This document shows, piece by piece, positions 37,304 to 46,018 of a DNA stretch of 64,000 bases; the first letter of the stretch is position 1; the number at the start of each line of letters is the position of its first letter. This DNA comes from Glutamicibacter sp. B1 (lineage in GTDB: Bacteria > Actinomycetota > Actinomycetes > Actinomycetales > Micrococcaceae): positions 1,302,001 to 1,366,000 of the forward strand of contig NZ_CP125942.1 in the NCBI RefSeq assembly GCF_039602135.1, read 5' to 3'. The position numbers and the translations under genes are program-made. The notes beneath the pieces are model-generated. The model made no database searches, had not been told where the DNA came from, and saw only the letters and a list, made by a program, of their open reading frames with translations.

Positions 37304-38305
37304 GTGGCATTGGACTTCACAGCAGTAGATTTTGAGACAGCGAACGGTTTTATCGGCTCCGCCTGTTCGGTGGGCCTGGTCAAAGTACGTTCCGGAAAAA
37401 TAGTTGAAACCGAACAGTGGCTGATGAAGCCACCAGAAGGTTTTGACCACTTTGATCCGCGCAATGTCTCAATCCACCACATCACCCCGGATATGGTCAT
37501 TGACTCGCCACGCGTCACCCAGAAACTCCCCGAACTTCTCGATTTCATTGGACCTGATGTGTTGGTGGCACATAATTCGGCTTTTGACTCGGGAGTCATT
37601 CGGGCAGCCTCGGAGGCCAGCGAGATCCCCGTGCCGGAAATTGCGCACCTATGTACTGTGAAGCTTTCCCGTAAAGCCTATGACCTGCCCAGCTATTCAT
37701 TGCCATTTGTAGCTGAAGAAGCGGGCCACCCCATCGAGAATCACCACGAGGCGCTCGCCGACTCCACCGCTTGTGCCTGGGCCATGATCGACATGGCAGG
37801 ACGCAGTGGTGTTCAGTCAGTTCTTGAAGCCGCGGATCACTACGGTGTGCGTCTGGGGCTCACCTCAGCGTGGCAACCGGGCGATGAATACTCACGAGCT
37901 ACCCGCGACGCCCAAGGATGGTTGGCTTCCGGGCACCCATTGCCACCACAGGACGCATTTAACAACTGGCCTCAAGAAGGGCCAAACCCGAGCCCTAATC
38001 CAGAAGCTGATCCCGGTCACCCTCTCTACGGGCAGATCATGGTCTTCACTGGCAATTTGGCCTTGCCCCGTCCACAGGCCAAGGAACTCGCTGCCGAACA
38101 CGGTGCGCAAACGGCCTCACGAGTTACGCGGGCAACGACCGCACTGGTCGTGGGAGATGGCTTCGTCCCGCAAGACTTGGCTAATGGTCGTTTGACCAAC
38201 AAAGCCAAGCACGTGTTGCGCCTGCGCGAAAAAGGTCAGAAAGTCACCATCATTTCTGAAGGGGAATTCATGCAGATGGTCGGCGGGTTTGGGCTGATCG
38301 CCTAA
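37304..38305 (+). CDS. DnaQ-like 3'-5' exonuclease with C-terminal BRCT domain
   Basis: 333 residues from GTG 37304. The DEDDh exonuclease motifs are clear: Exo I AVDFETAN, Exo II LVAHNSAFDSGV and Exo III HHEALADSTACAW. The C-terminal 90 residues (GQIMVFTGNLALPRPQAKELAAEHGAQTASRVTRATTALVVGD) are a BRCT domain as in DNA ligase. This pairing is known in actinobacterial DNA polymerase III epsilon-like proteins. TAAGCT (37291-37296) lies exactly 7 bases before the GTG, which decides it over TTG 37298 and implies a leaderless message. The 209-base gap before it has no gene. Confidence 0.87.
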   Translation: MALDFTAVDFETANGFIGSACSVGLVKVRSGKIVETEQWLMKPPEGFDHFDPRNVSIHHITPDMVIDSPRVTQKLPELLDFIGPDVLVAHNSAFDSGVIRAASEASEIPVPEIAHLCTVKLSRKAYDLPSYSLPFVAEEAGHPIENHHEALADSTACAWAMIDMAGRSGVQSVLEAADHYGVRLGLTSAWQPGDEYSRATRDAQGWLASGHPLPPQDAFNNWPQEGPNPSPNPEADPGHPLYGQIMVFTGNLALPRPQAKELAAEHGAQTASRVTRATTALVVGDGFVPQDLANGRLTNKAKHVLRLREKGQKVTIISEGEFMQMVGGFGLIA

Positions 38306-38326
38306 AGCACAGCAACTTAAGAAGAT

Positions 38327-38354
38327 GAAAGCCGGCTCCTAGAAGCCGGCTTTC
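38327..38354. terminator. Bidirectional terminator between exonuclease and convergent gene
   Basis: GAAAGCCGGCT (38327-38337) pairs perfectly with AGCCGGCTTTC (38344-38354) across a 6-base loop. The built-in AAA/TTT gives short T-tracts on both strands between two convergent genes. Confidence 0.75.
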
Positions 38355-38375
38355 CTCGTCTGGTAGTAATTCTGG

Positions 38376-39314
38376 CTAAACTAGCAGAGCCATCCAACGA
38401 TCGTGCAATTCGGAAATGATGTCATCGAGGGCGCTGGCTGGGCGTTCTCCCACCGCTTCAGTTCCATACACGGCAGCCAACAGCGCTACAGCATAGGCAT
38501 CAACTTCAGGATCCCGGTCTTCCGGATTTGACACGACTGATTCAGGAGCAGCCTCAACATCTGACTCCTCCGACGACTCTTCTGCATGGTCACCAAAGTA
38601 CGCGTTGTAGGCATCTTCTGGTGCGAGCGAGATGTTATCGCGAATCTTGGAAACCACCGCACGCAGAGCCGAAGCCGAAGGGCCTTCCAGATCCACCAGG
38701 AATTCATCCCATTGCGTGGCGGACTCTTCGGAGCGTTCCATCGCGGAGCGAATGATTTTTGCTGCAGCCACCGCAGTTTTAGCTGCCTGAGCGTCGTGGG
38801 TTAGGAATGCGGCCGCACGAGCCAGGGTTTCCGTGGTACCTAGCGGTACACGGGCCAAGAGCGCGGTGATGGCTGCACGCGGCAGGACACCAGTTGAGTC
38901 AGCATCGGCACCCGTCGGGCGTCCTGGCTGTCCCATATCAGCGCTGTTCAGTCCCGAGATGTTCTGTGGATCGCCATCAGCGATTTTCTCGAAGACCTCA
39001 ACGTTAGAGAATTCTTTATCGATCCAGCGGCCCAGGGGCTCTGGCGCACCGGCAGGGAAGCTGCCGGTAAGTTTCTTGTAGCTACGTAGCGCAGCAAGCC
39101 ACATGCAGGCTGCTTCGTCACTTGCGACACCATCACGAGCCCACTCCAACGCTTCTAGCAGGCCGTCGGCCAGGTAAAGCGGGAGGATTTCGGTGGCGCC
39201 GGGGTCGATGTCGTCGCGGGCGTGGGTTGCGCCGTCGGCTAGGCCGAGGAGGATCGCAAACACTTTGTCTGAGTAGTTCTCTGGCAGGAGTGCAGATTCA
39301 CCGGATTCATTCAC
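38376..39314 (-). CDS. Acidic helical protein divergent from sbcD, unrecognised
   Basis: 312 residues, strongly acidic and mostly helical by composition, without signal peptide or membrane helix. The N-terminal half (LLPENYSDKVFAILLGLADGATHARDDIDPGATEILPLYLADGLLEALEWARDG) and the middle (ALLARVPLGTTETLARAAAFLTHDAQAAKTAVAAAKIIRSAMERSEE) look like structured helix bundles. Residues about 240-270 form an acidic linker (DHAEESSEESDVEAAPESVV). GGAG precedes the ATG by six bases. It resembles the DUF4192-like or YbjN-like proteins only weakly, so I give no name. Confidence 0.65.
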   Translation of the reverse strand: MNESGESALLPENYSDKVFAILLGLADGATHARDDIDPGATEILPLYLADGLLEALEWARDGVASDEAACMWLAALRSYKKLTGSFPAGAPEPLGRWIDKEFSNVEVFEKIADGDPQNISGLNSADMGQPGRPTGADADSTGVLPRAAITALLARVPLGTTETLARAAAFLTHDAQAAKTAVAAAKIIRSAMERSEESATQWDEFLVDLEGPSASALRAVVSKIRDNISLAPEDAYNAYFGDHAEESSEESDVEAAPESVVSNPEDRDPEVDAYAVALLAAVYGTEAVGERPASALDDIISELHDRWMALLV

Positions 39315-39365
39315 AGCTCCATTCTAATGTCCAAGTTGTCCCAGACATTGCATATGGTTGGAAAT

Positions 39366-40532
39366 ATGCGATTGCTACATACCTCAGATTGGCATTTGGG
39401 CCGGACCTTCCATGGTGCGTCCCTGATTGACGCGCAACGTAGTGTGCTTCAAGAAATCATCGATGTTACTGTCAATCAACACGTTGACGTGGTGCTGATC
39501 TCCGGCGATATCTACGACCGGGCCCTGCCTCACGTTGATGCGGTGCAATTGTGCAATTGGGCGCTTCGTGAACTGCGGGCCACGGGCGCCACTGTTGTCA
39601 TCACCAGTGGCAACCATGATTCAGCTTCACGCTTGGGTTTTGGTGCGGATCTATTAGATAGCGCAGGGGTACACATCATCGCTGACCTTGAGCGCATGGT
39701 GAATCCGATAATCTGCGAAGCTGAAGACCACCAAGTGGTGATCTATGGCATTCCCTACTTGGAACCGCGCATGGTGATGGAACAGCTGGGAGCTGGTAAG
39801 GCCAGCCATGAAGCAGTAGTTCAGGCGGCTATCGGTAAAATTGATGAGCATCTGAGTGCGCTGAATACTTCCCACAAGCCAGTGGTCTCGATTGCCATGG
39901 CGCACCTGTTCGCTGCAGGTGGTTTTTCTAGCGATTCCGAACGTGAACTGAGTACCGGAAATCTTGACGTTGTTCCTGTGGAGCTTTTTGAACGCTTTGA
40001 TTACGCCGCACTGGGCCATTTGCACGGCCGTCAAAAAGTTCGGGAACATGTGCGCTATTCCGGATCACCCCTGGCCTATTCCTTCTCCGAAGTGAAACAA
40101 ACCAAGGGACTATGGCTCATCGACACGAACGCTGAAGGCATCAAAAGTGTCCAAGAAATCTTACTGACAGTTCCAAAGAAATTAGCCGTTCTCAAAGGGC
40201 AACTTTCGGACCTGCTGAATGATCCTGAGCTTGAGTACGCTACCGAAGCATGGTGCCAAATCACGCTTACCGATGCGCAACGTCCCGCCGATGCCATGAA
40301 CGCTCTGCGTACCCGATTCCCTGACACAGTGGTGCTGAACTTTGCTCCCGAGGGCGGGACGAGCACCGAACAACCGGCGACCTACGCAGAACGAATGGCC
40401 AAGGCAACAAGCACCCAAGACGTGGTGGGTGACTTCGTGGAGCATGTGCGTGAACGTGCTGCCGATGAAGCCGAATGCGAAGTCATAACTGCTGTTATTC
40501 GTGCTACAAGAGAGGCACAGGTCAGCCAGTGA
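39366..40532 (+). CDS. sbcD: Exonuclease subunit SbcD (Mre11-like)
   Basis: 388 residues; the Mn-dependent nuclease partner of SbcC, which cuts hairpins and protein-blocked DNA ends. Phosphodiesterase motifs are MRLLHTSDWHLGRTFHG, VLISGDIYDRA, VVITSGNHDSASR, IAMAHLFAAGG and LGHLHGRQ. The frame opens earlier at 39327, but MRLLHTSDWHLG is the family start. TATGGT (39353-39358) lies 7 bases before this ATG, which suggests a leaderless mRNA. It overlaps sbcC by four bases (GTGA). Confidence 0.95.
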   Translation: MRLLHTSDWHLGRTFHGASLIDAQRSVLQEIIDVTVNQHVDVVLISGDIYDRALPHVDAVQLCNWALRELRATGATVVITSGNHDSASRLGFGADLLDSAGVHIIADLERMVNPIICEAEDHQVVIYGIPYLEPRMVMEQLGAGKASHEAVVQAAIGKIDEHLSALNTSHKPVVSIAMAHLFAAGGFSSDSERELSTGNLDVVPVELFERFDYAALGHLHGRQKVREHVRYSGSPLAYSFSEVKQTKGLWLIDTNAEGIKSVQEILLTVPKKLAVLKGQLSDLLNDPELEYATEAWCQITLTDAQRPADAMNALRTRFPDTVVLNFAPEGGTSTEQPATYAERMAKATSTQDVVGDFVEHVRERAADEAECEVITAVIRATREAQVSQ

Positions 40533-43500
40533 GAATTCATAAACTCCAGATTCAAGCTTTTGGTCCCTTCGCGCACAGTGAAGAGATTGACTTTGACGAG
40601 CTCGCCGACGGTGGACTTTTCCTACTTGACGGCCCCACTGGTGCAGGAAAATCTAGCATCCTGGATGCGATTTGTTATGCCCTCTACGGTTCACTACCCG
40701 GAAGCCGAAGTGGTAGCCGGCAGATTCGTTCCGACCATGCGGCCGCGGATCTGGCCCCTGAGGTGGTCTGTGAACTGACCATTGGTGACCGTCGTTTTGA
40801 AGTGACGCGTTCACCGGCGTGGATGCGCCCATCAAAGCGAGGCAAGAATAAAACCACAGAGCAGAAGGCATCGAGCCTCCTACGGGAATTCACCCCGAAT
40901 GGATGGAAAGAACTCTCCACCCGCAATGACGAAGTCGGGCATGTACTGGGCAGTCTTCTGGGTCTGGACCGGGAGCAGTTCACCAAGGTTGTAATGCTTC
41001 CGCAGGGCGGATTTGCTGACTTCTTGCGGGCGAAAGCCAAAGACCGAGAAGAACTACTGGCGAATCTCTTTGATACCAGCGAGTATGCGCGCATTGAAGA
41101 AGAATTCTCGGTGCGTCTGGCCGAAGAGCGTAAAAAAACCGAGAATATTGAAGCACGGATCAGTGCTGCCGAAGAGTCCATTCATGCTGAAGCGCGTTCC
41201 TTCCTCGCCGGACGAGAGCTGGCCAATTCTTCTGAAGAACCGGAAGAAGCGTCAGTACTATCTGGCGACGAGAATTTTGCCAACTATCGATTGAGAATCA
41301 ACGATATTCTTCAGCAAGCTCAGGCTGAGGCTGAGAAATTCAGTAAGCACAAGACACGGACCGAGCAACTGACTCGTTCATTGGAAGAACGCCGACGGGT
41401 ATTCGCCCGGCTTGGTGAACTAAAAGCAATGCGAGAACGCTTTGCCCAAGGCCATGAGGATGCGGTTGAAGCCAGCAGAAGACTAGAGCAGGACGCCAAG
41501 GCTGTCTCGGTACGCGCGTACCGCGAGCAGGTTTTGGGCGCTCAAACCTCATTGGAGCAATCTGCGCAGGCTTGGGAAGAACAACGACAGTGGCTCATAG
41601 GCGCCACCAATCAGCGCTACGATCCGAACGAATCCAGTTTAGAAACCTTGCACAACCAGAGCCGCGAAGTTGCCGACGAACTGGCTATCGCGAAGTCAGT
41701 TCTGGAAGAAGAAAAGCGACGCGCTCCCTTGGCCAAGCAGGTAACCCAAGCCGAACAAAGCGCGGCAGAACACGAGAAATCTCGAATCCAGGCAGAGACA
41801 GACCTCGCAGGGGTGAAGAACGAACGCGACCTGTTGGGCAGCGAGGACCTGAACCACGTTGAAGCTGGCGAGAATCTGCACGACGCCAAAGAGCACTACC
41901 AACTGGTGGAGGCGAAAATTGCCCACGCCATCTCACGTGATGACCTAGAGAAAAAAGTCTTGGCAGCACGCGAAAAATTAAGTGCCCAAGAGCTGAAAAC
42001 CGTCGAGGCTGAAAAGGGCCTGCTGGCTCTTCGCACCGAACAATTAGCACAAAGTGCTCTGCGACTGGCAGCCGCGCTGGAAGAGGGAAAACCCTGCCTA
42101 GTTTGTGGCTCTGCTGAACATCCTGCTCCAGCCCAGGCAGACGCCGATGCCACGCTGATTGATGATGAACAGATCCAAGCATCAGAAGCCCTGGTAGTTG
42201 CCGCGCGCAAGGAAGCGCAAAAGGTGGCCCAAATACGTGACACCTTGATTGCGAAACTAGAATCTGCGCAACTTGCCGCCGGTGAATCGAGTGTCGAGCA
42301 GCTGAGAATGGATTTGGCTCAGTCCAAAGAACAGCTGGAGATTGCAACTAAACGACTAGAGACGATCAATGCACGGTTAACAAAACTTGAGCAGCTACGC
42401 ACCCGCATCGAACAACTCACAGATCGCGCTGCTCAAGCCGCTCTGGATCATTCCACAGCCCAACAAAACGCCTCCTCGTTGGCTGCCCAGTTGCAGCAAC
42501 TTGATGCCAAATTAGCTGAAATTCGGCGCGGCAAAAAGAACCTTGCTGAACAGGTCTTTGAACTTCAAGAAAAAACTACGGGACTAGCAAAGTCGGTGCA
42601 GTCCTTGCGCTTGCTACTTGATGCTCGTGAGCGCTTTAGCAAAGCGGAAGCAATCTGGGATCAAGAGCGTCAAGCCGCTGGTTTTGAAACGATCAACGAC
42701 TATAGTGAGGCGCTACTTCAGGTCGAGTTGCGTGAGCGGTTGCGACAGTTACAACGTGCAGATGCTGATCTGGCCAGCGCCATTGCCACCCTTGAAAAGT
42801 CTGAAGACTACGCTTCCGCCCAAGAACTCGAAGCACGTGGTGTTCAAGCTCCTAACGATGATGAAATCCAAGAAGCACGTGAACAGGCGAGTGTCGCGGA
42901 AAAACAGTATGAGTCTGCACGCGAGCAGGTCGTCGTGGCCGTAACTCGTCTGGAGCGACACGACCAATCGGTCTCACAGCTAGAGCGTATGCGATCAGAT
43001 GCTGGACCTGTGATTGAAACCTACCGGCGCCTTCGAGGGTTGGCGGAAGTCATTCGCGGTGGGGGAGAGAACCTCTACAAGATGACGCTGAGTACTTATG
43101 TGTTAGCTGCCAGGTTAGAAGAGGTTGCGATTGCGGCAACCGAGCGTCTTGACGCGATGTCGGGAGGCCGATACTCGCTACATCATGATGATTCCAAGCA
43201 AGGTAATTCAAAGTCGGGCTTGGGGCTTCGCGTTCTGGATGCATGGACAGGCAAATACCGTGAAACCCAAACTCTTTCTGGCGGTGAAACCTTCATGGCT
43301 TCCTTGGCATTGGCTTTAGGGCTGGCAGATGTCATTTCACACCACTCCGGAGCGGTAGACATGCAGACCCTCTTTGTTGATGAAGGTTTTGGATCACTGG
43401 ACGCTGAGACCCTTGAAGAAGTCATGCAGGCCCTAGAGAATCTGCGCGCCGGTGGGCGAACCATTGGCTTGGTTTCTCACGTTGCAGAGATGAAACAGCG

Positions 43501-43582
43501 TATTATCAACCGGGTGTCGGTTATCAAGACCCAGCACGGTTCAACCATCCAACGCGAAGGCTTAGTAATGACTGCGCCCTAG
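40529..43582 (+). CDS. sbcC: Exonuclease subunit SbcC (Rad50-like ATPase)
   Basis: 1017 residues from GTG 40529, inside the sbcD stop. Walker A GPTGAGKSS lies at 35-43, then two long coiled-coil arms (about 190-510 and 550-860) joined by a zinc hook with C523-L-V-C526. Next come the signature LSGGE at 916-920 and Walker B LFVDEGFG at 948-955. SbcCD processes hairpins and double-strand ends. The zinc hook dimerises two SbcC coils. Length is usual for the family. Confidence 0.96.
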   Translation: MRIHKLQIQAFGPFAHSEEIDFDELADGGLFLLDGPTGAGKSSILDAICYALYGSLPGSRSGSRQIRSDHAAADLAPEVVCELTIGDRRFEVTRSPAWMRPSKRGKNKTTEQKASSLLREFTPNGWKELSTRNDEVGHVLGSLLGLDREQFTKVVMLPQGGFADFLRAKAKDREELLANLFDTSEYARIEEEFSVRLAEERKKTENIEARISAAEESIHAEARSFLAGRELANSSEEPEEASVLSGDENFANYRLRINDILQQAQAEAEKFSKHKTRTEQLTRSLEERRRVFARLGELKAMRERFAQGHEDAVEASRRLEQDAKAVSVRAYREQVLGAQTSLEQSAQAWEEQRQWLIGATNQRYDPNESSLETLHNQSREVADELAIAKSVLEEEKRRAPLAKQVTQAEQSAAEHEKSRIQAETDLAGVKNERDLLGSEDLNHVEAGENLHDAKEHYQLVEAKIAHAISRDDLEKKVLAAREKLSAQELKTVEAEKGLLALRTEQLAQSALRLAAALEEGKPCLVCGSAEHPAPAQADADATLIDDEQIQASEALVVAARKEAQKVAQIRDTLIAKLESAQLAAGESSVEQLRMDLAQSKEQLEIATKRLETINARLTKLEQLRTRIEQLTDRAAQAALDHSTAQQNASSLAAQLQQLDAKLAEIRRGKKNLAEQVFELQEKTTGLAKSVQSLRLLLDARERFSKAEAIWDQERQAAGFETINDYSEALLQVELRERLRQLQRADADLASAIATLEKSEDYASAQELEARGVQAPNDDEIQEAREQASVAEKQYESAREQVVVAVTRLERHDQSVSQLERMRSDAGPVIETYRRLRGLAEVIRGGGENLYKMTLSTYVLAARLEEVAIAATERLDAMSGGRYSLHHDDSKQGNSKSGLGLRVLDAWTGKYRETQTLSGGETFMASLALALGLADVISHHSGAVDMQTLFVDEGFGSLDAETLEEVMQALENLRAGGRTIGLVSHVAEMKQRIINRVSVIKTQHGSTIQREGLVMTAP

Positions 43583-43696
43583 GATTGGACTTGCCGTCTG
43601 GTGGTAGCTATCTTGAAAGTAGTGCCATCAGGCATGTCTGGGAAATTTTGTGCGTCGGGGGGTGTGGGACGGCGCACGCCTCGTTATGGAGTTTTG

Positions 43697-44971
43697 TTGA
43701 CTCAGCATGCGTTGTCGAATGAAAATCGCAAAGATCCGGCAATGAAATCCGGATACTCTGCACTTATTCCTCTGGTAGGAGCCCCGTTCCTGCCTCTTAC
43801 TTTCCTTGCTCGCCTACCTTTGGCGATGCTCACCATCGGGTCCATGACCCTTGTCACCGCGACCACTGGTTCCTATGCCCTGGGTGGACTTGCAGCTGCC
43901 ATGGTGGGCCTCGGCTCCGCTGTGGGTGGCCCGAGTATCGGATACCTCGCTGACCGCTTCGGACAACGGCCTATATTGGTTACCGTTGCCTTGATCCACA
44001 GTATTCTGTTGGTCCTGCTGACACTCTTGGGCGATAGCGGACCGGATCTGTCTGTGCCACTGTTGGTCCTGATGTGCCTGATTACCGGCGCCACCGGACC
44101 TCAAGTGGGTCCAATGTCGCGTGTTCGGTGGATCGCCATGACACGGCAGCAGAAGAAAAATCCAAAAGTCCTTTCAGCGGCGCTGAGCCTCGAATCCATG
44201 TTTGATGAACTGGGATTCGTCTTCGGCCCGGTGGCTGTTGGTTTGCTTGCTTCGCTGGTAAACCCAGTGTTGCCACTGTATCTGGCGGCCATCATGACCT
44301 TGGTGCTCGTTCCTATTTTCGCCACTCACTCCACCGGTCATGCAGTGAGGCCGGTCAAGAACTCCAAAACTGTTGAGAAGGTACGCATTTCTGCCGCTCA
44401 AGTAGCCGCCATTGGTGCACTAGTGCTGGGCATGATCGCGCTGGGTACGGTCTTTGGTTCATCGGCAGCCGGTACTCTGGCTTTCGCCGGTGATCAGGGA
44501 AATTCAAATGAGGGTGGCTTGCTCTACGGAGCGATGGGGCTTTCCAGTGCCATCGCAGCCATCTCGGTGGCTGCTTGGCCGCAGTACTTCCGGCAGATTA
44601 ACCGCTGGATCCTTTGCGGCGGATTGTTGACCATCTTCAGCTTCGGTATGCATTTGGCAAGTTCCACTCCATGGATGGTCGTTGCACTGTTCATTGCTGG
44701 CTTTGCCGTAGGTCCGGTGATTGTCACCGTCATGACCTTGGGCGGAGAAGTTGCGCCTGCAGCTCGACTCTCTACCGTCATGACCATGCTCTCGGCAGGC
44801 ATTGTCGTGGGTACAGCAATTGGAAATGGCTTGGCAGGAGTCTTTGCCGACTCGCTTGGTTATCTCGGAGCGTTCTGGGTATCAACTGGGGGAGCGCTCG
44901 TGATCTTGCTGGCGGCCTTGGCGATGAAGGTGATTGTCGCCAAGTCACCTTCCTTGTCCAGAGTGAGATAG
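43697..44971 (+). CDS. MFS transporter, 12-TM type
   Basis: A 12-helix major facilitator of about 424 residues. VGGPSIGYLADRFGQRPILVTVAL is the loop 2-3 motif (GxLaDrxGrr) and RLSTVMTMLSAGIVVGTAIGNGLAGVFAD is near TM 11. Starts are uncertain: GTG 43601, TTG 43697 (five bases after GGAG) and ATG 43742 are all in frame; I choose TTG. Substrate unknown. A strong bidirectional terminator separates it from the IclR gene. Confidence 0.85.
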   Translation: MTQHALSNENRKDPAMKSGYSALIPLVGAPFLPLTFLARLPLAMLTIGSMTLVTATTGSYALGGLAAAMVGLGSAVGGPSIGYLADRFGQRPILVTVALIHSILLVLLTLLGDSGPDLSVPLLVLMCLITGATGPQVGPMSRVRWIAMTRQQKKNPKVLSAALSLESMFDELGFVFGPVAVGLLASLVNPVLPLYLAAIMTLVLVPIFATHSTGHAVRPVKNSKTVEKVRISAAQVAAIGALVLGMIALGTVFGSSAAGTLAFAGDQGNSNEGGLLYGAMGLSSAIAAISVAAWPQYFRQINRWILCGGLLTIFSFGMHLASSTPWMVVALFIAGFAVGPVIVTVMTLGGEVAPAARLSTVMTMLSAGIVVGTAIGNGLAGVFADSLGYLGAFWVSTGGALVILLAALAMKVIVAKSPSLSRVR

Positions 44972-44986
44972 GCACTAAAACGAACT

Positions 44987-45040
44987 AAAAAGCTCACCGG
45001 CAGCGAATCATCCAATGATTCACTGCCGGTGAGCTTTTTT
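44987..45040. terminator. Bidirectional terminator, MFS and iclR-type gene
   Basis: GCTCACCGGCAG (44992-45003) pairs with CTGCCGGTGAGC (45023-45034). An inner GAATCA/TGATTC stem follows one mismatch. A-run 44987-44991 and T-run 45035-45040 flank it, so it works in both directions. Confidence 0.93.
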
Positions 45041-45056
45041 GTGGCCTGAAAAGGTA

Positions 45057-45752
45057 TTAGTGGGCTAGTTTTTCGCTGATGCGTTTGGCAGCTAGCTTTA
45101 GTGCTTCAATGACTGGCTCGTAAGTATCAACGGTGCTCGTGGCGAAAACAACCGCGAGTGCTGCAGGCGTCCGCCCCGGCTGTTCAATCGGAACGGCGAG
45201 GGACGTGACACCCTGGATTACTTCGTTCTCACTCGTGGCATAACCATCGATCCGTGCTTGGGTGGCGGCATCTCGATAGGCAACCGTGGTATCCATTGCT
45301 TCCCATGCCTCTTGGCTGTAATGCGATTGGATGGCGATGCCTGCGGCTCCCACGTCCATGCCGTGAACGGTGCCCGGACGGTGAACGATGGCACGTTGTG
45401 AGTTCAATGGAGATACTGACTGCAATGTGGTGCATTGGTCGAATTCCCATACCGCCACGAAGGCAGTCATGGACAATTCATTTGCAAGAGTGGTCAGTTC
45501 CACGGTGGCAGTCGCCTGTAAGTCATGCTGAACCGAGCGGGCCAAGACCGCCAGCCCAGAAGCAGAGCGAATGTGACCGGCTTCGTCCCGATTGAGCAGA
45601 TGGTGTTGCTCTAAAGTACGGATGATCCGGTAGGCAATCGAACGGTGTACCTCAAGCTTTTCAGCAATTTCTGCAATGGTGAGGTGCACCGGGGAACTGG
45701 CGACGATTTCGAGTACGCGAATACCGCGGGAAAGCGTCTGGGAAGTAGGCAT
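45057..45752 (-). CDS. IclR family transcriptional regulator
   Basis: 231 residues: winged helix at the N-terminus (LTIAEIAEKLEVHRSIAYRIIRTLEQHHLLNRDEAGHIR) and an IclR effector-binding domain (HGMDVGAAGIAIQSHYSQEAWEAM, ENEVIQGVTSLAVPIEQPGRTPAALAVVF). IclR proteins act as repressors or activators of neighbouring catabolic or transport genes. It is divergent from the MHS-type transporter across a 266-base gap that carries two palindromes. The effector is unknown. Confidence 0.9.
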   Translation of the reverse strand: MPTSQTLSRGIRVLEIVASSPVHLTIAEIAEKLEVHRSIAYRIIRTLEQHHLLNRDEAGHIRSASGLAVLARSVQHDLQATATVELTTLANELSMTAFVAVWEFDQCTTLQSVSPLNSQRAIVHRPGTVHGMDVGAAGIAIQSHYSQEAWEAMDTTVAYRDAATQARIDGYATSENEVIQGVTSLAVPIEQPGRTPAALAVVFATSTVDTYEPVIEALKLAAKRISEKLAH

Positions 45753-45937
45753 GAAACTTCAATCTGGCGCATGCATTGGGGTAACGCGTTGCGGCGCCCT
45801 CGCTGTGAGCCTTGTGGCTGCTGAACGGTTGATCTATCTGCAATTTTAGTCGTTCTCTATTAGAACACCGAATTCTTCACCGCCTTCACTCGAAGGGAAC
45901 GCGGTCCATCAGGAGCTAAAGTCGCGTAAATGTTGTG

Positions 45938-45956
45938 ATCTGATTCACTCTCAGAT
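45938..45956. promoter_or_regulatory. Inverted repeat in the IclR-MFS gap
   Basis: ATCTGA (45938-45943) and TCAGAT (45951-45956), spacer 7, lie upstream of the CATAAT -10-like hexamer at 45969-45974. IclR regulators commonly bind such short inverted repeats. Confidence 0.5.
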
Positions 45957-45976
45957 TATGATTGTGGGCATAATAA

Positions 45977-45994
45977 ACCGTCCGAACGGTCGGT
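45977..45994. promoter_or_regulatory. Near-palindrome before the MHS transporter
   Basis: ACCGTCCGAACGGTCGGT is an 18-base near-palindrome (7 of 9 pairs symmetric) starting three bases after the CATAAT hexamer, where it would overlap the transcription start. Its form resembles TetR-family sites more than IclR sites, so the binding protein is open. Confidence 0.5.
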
Positions 45995-46018
45995 AAAGTA
46001 ACGATTAAAGGGCAGCTC

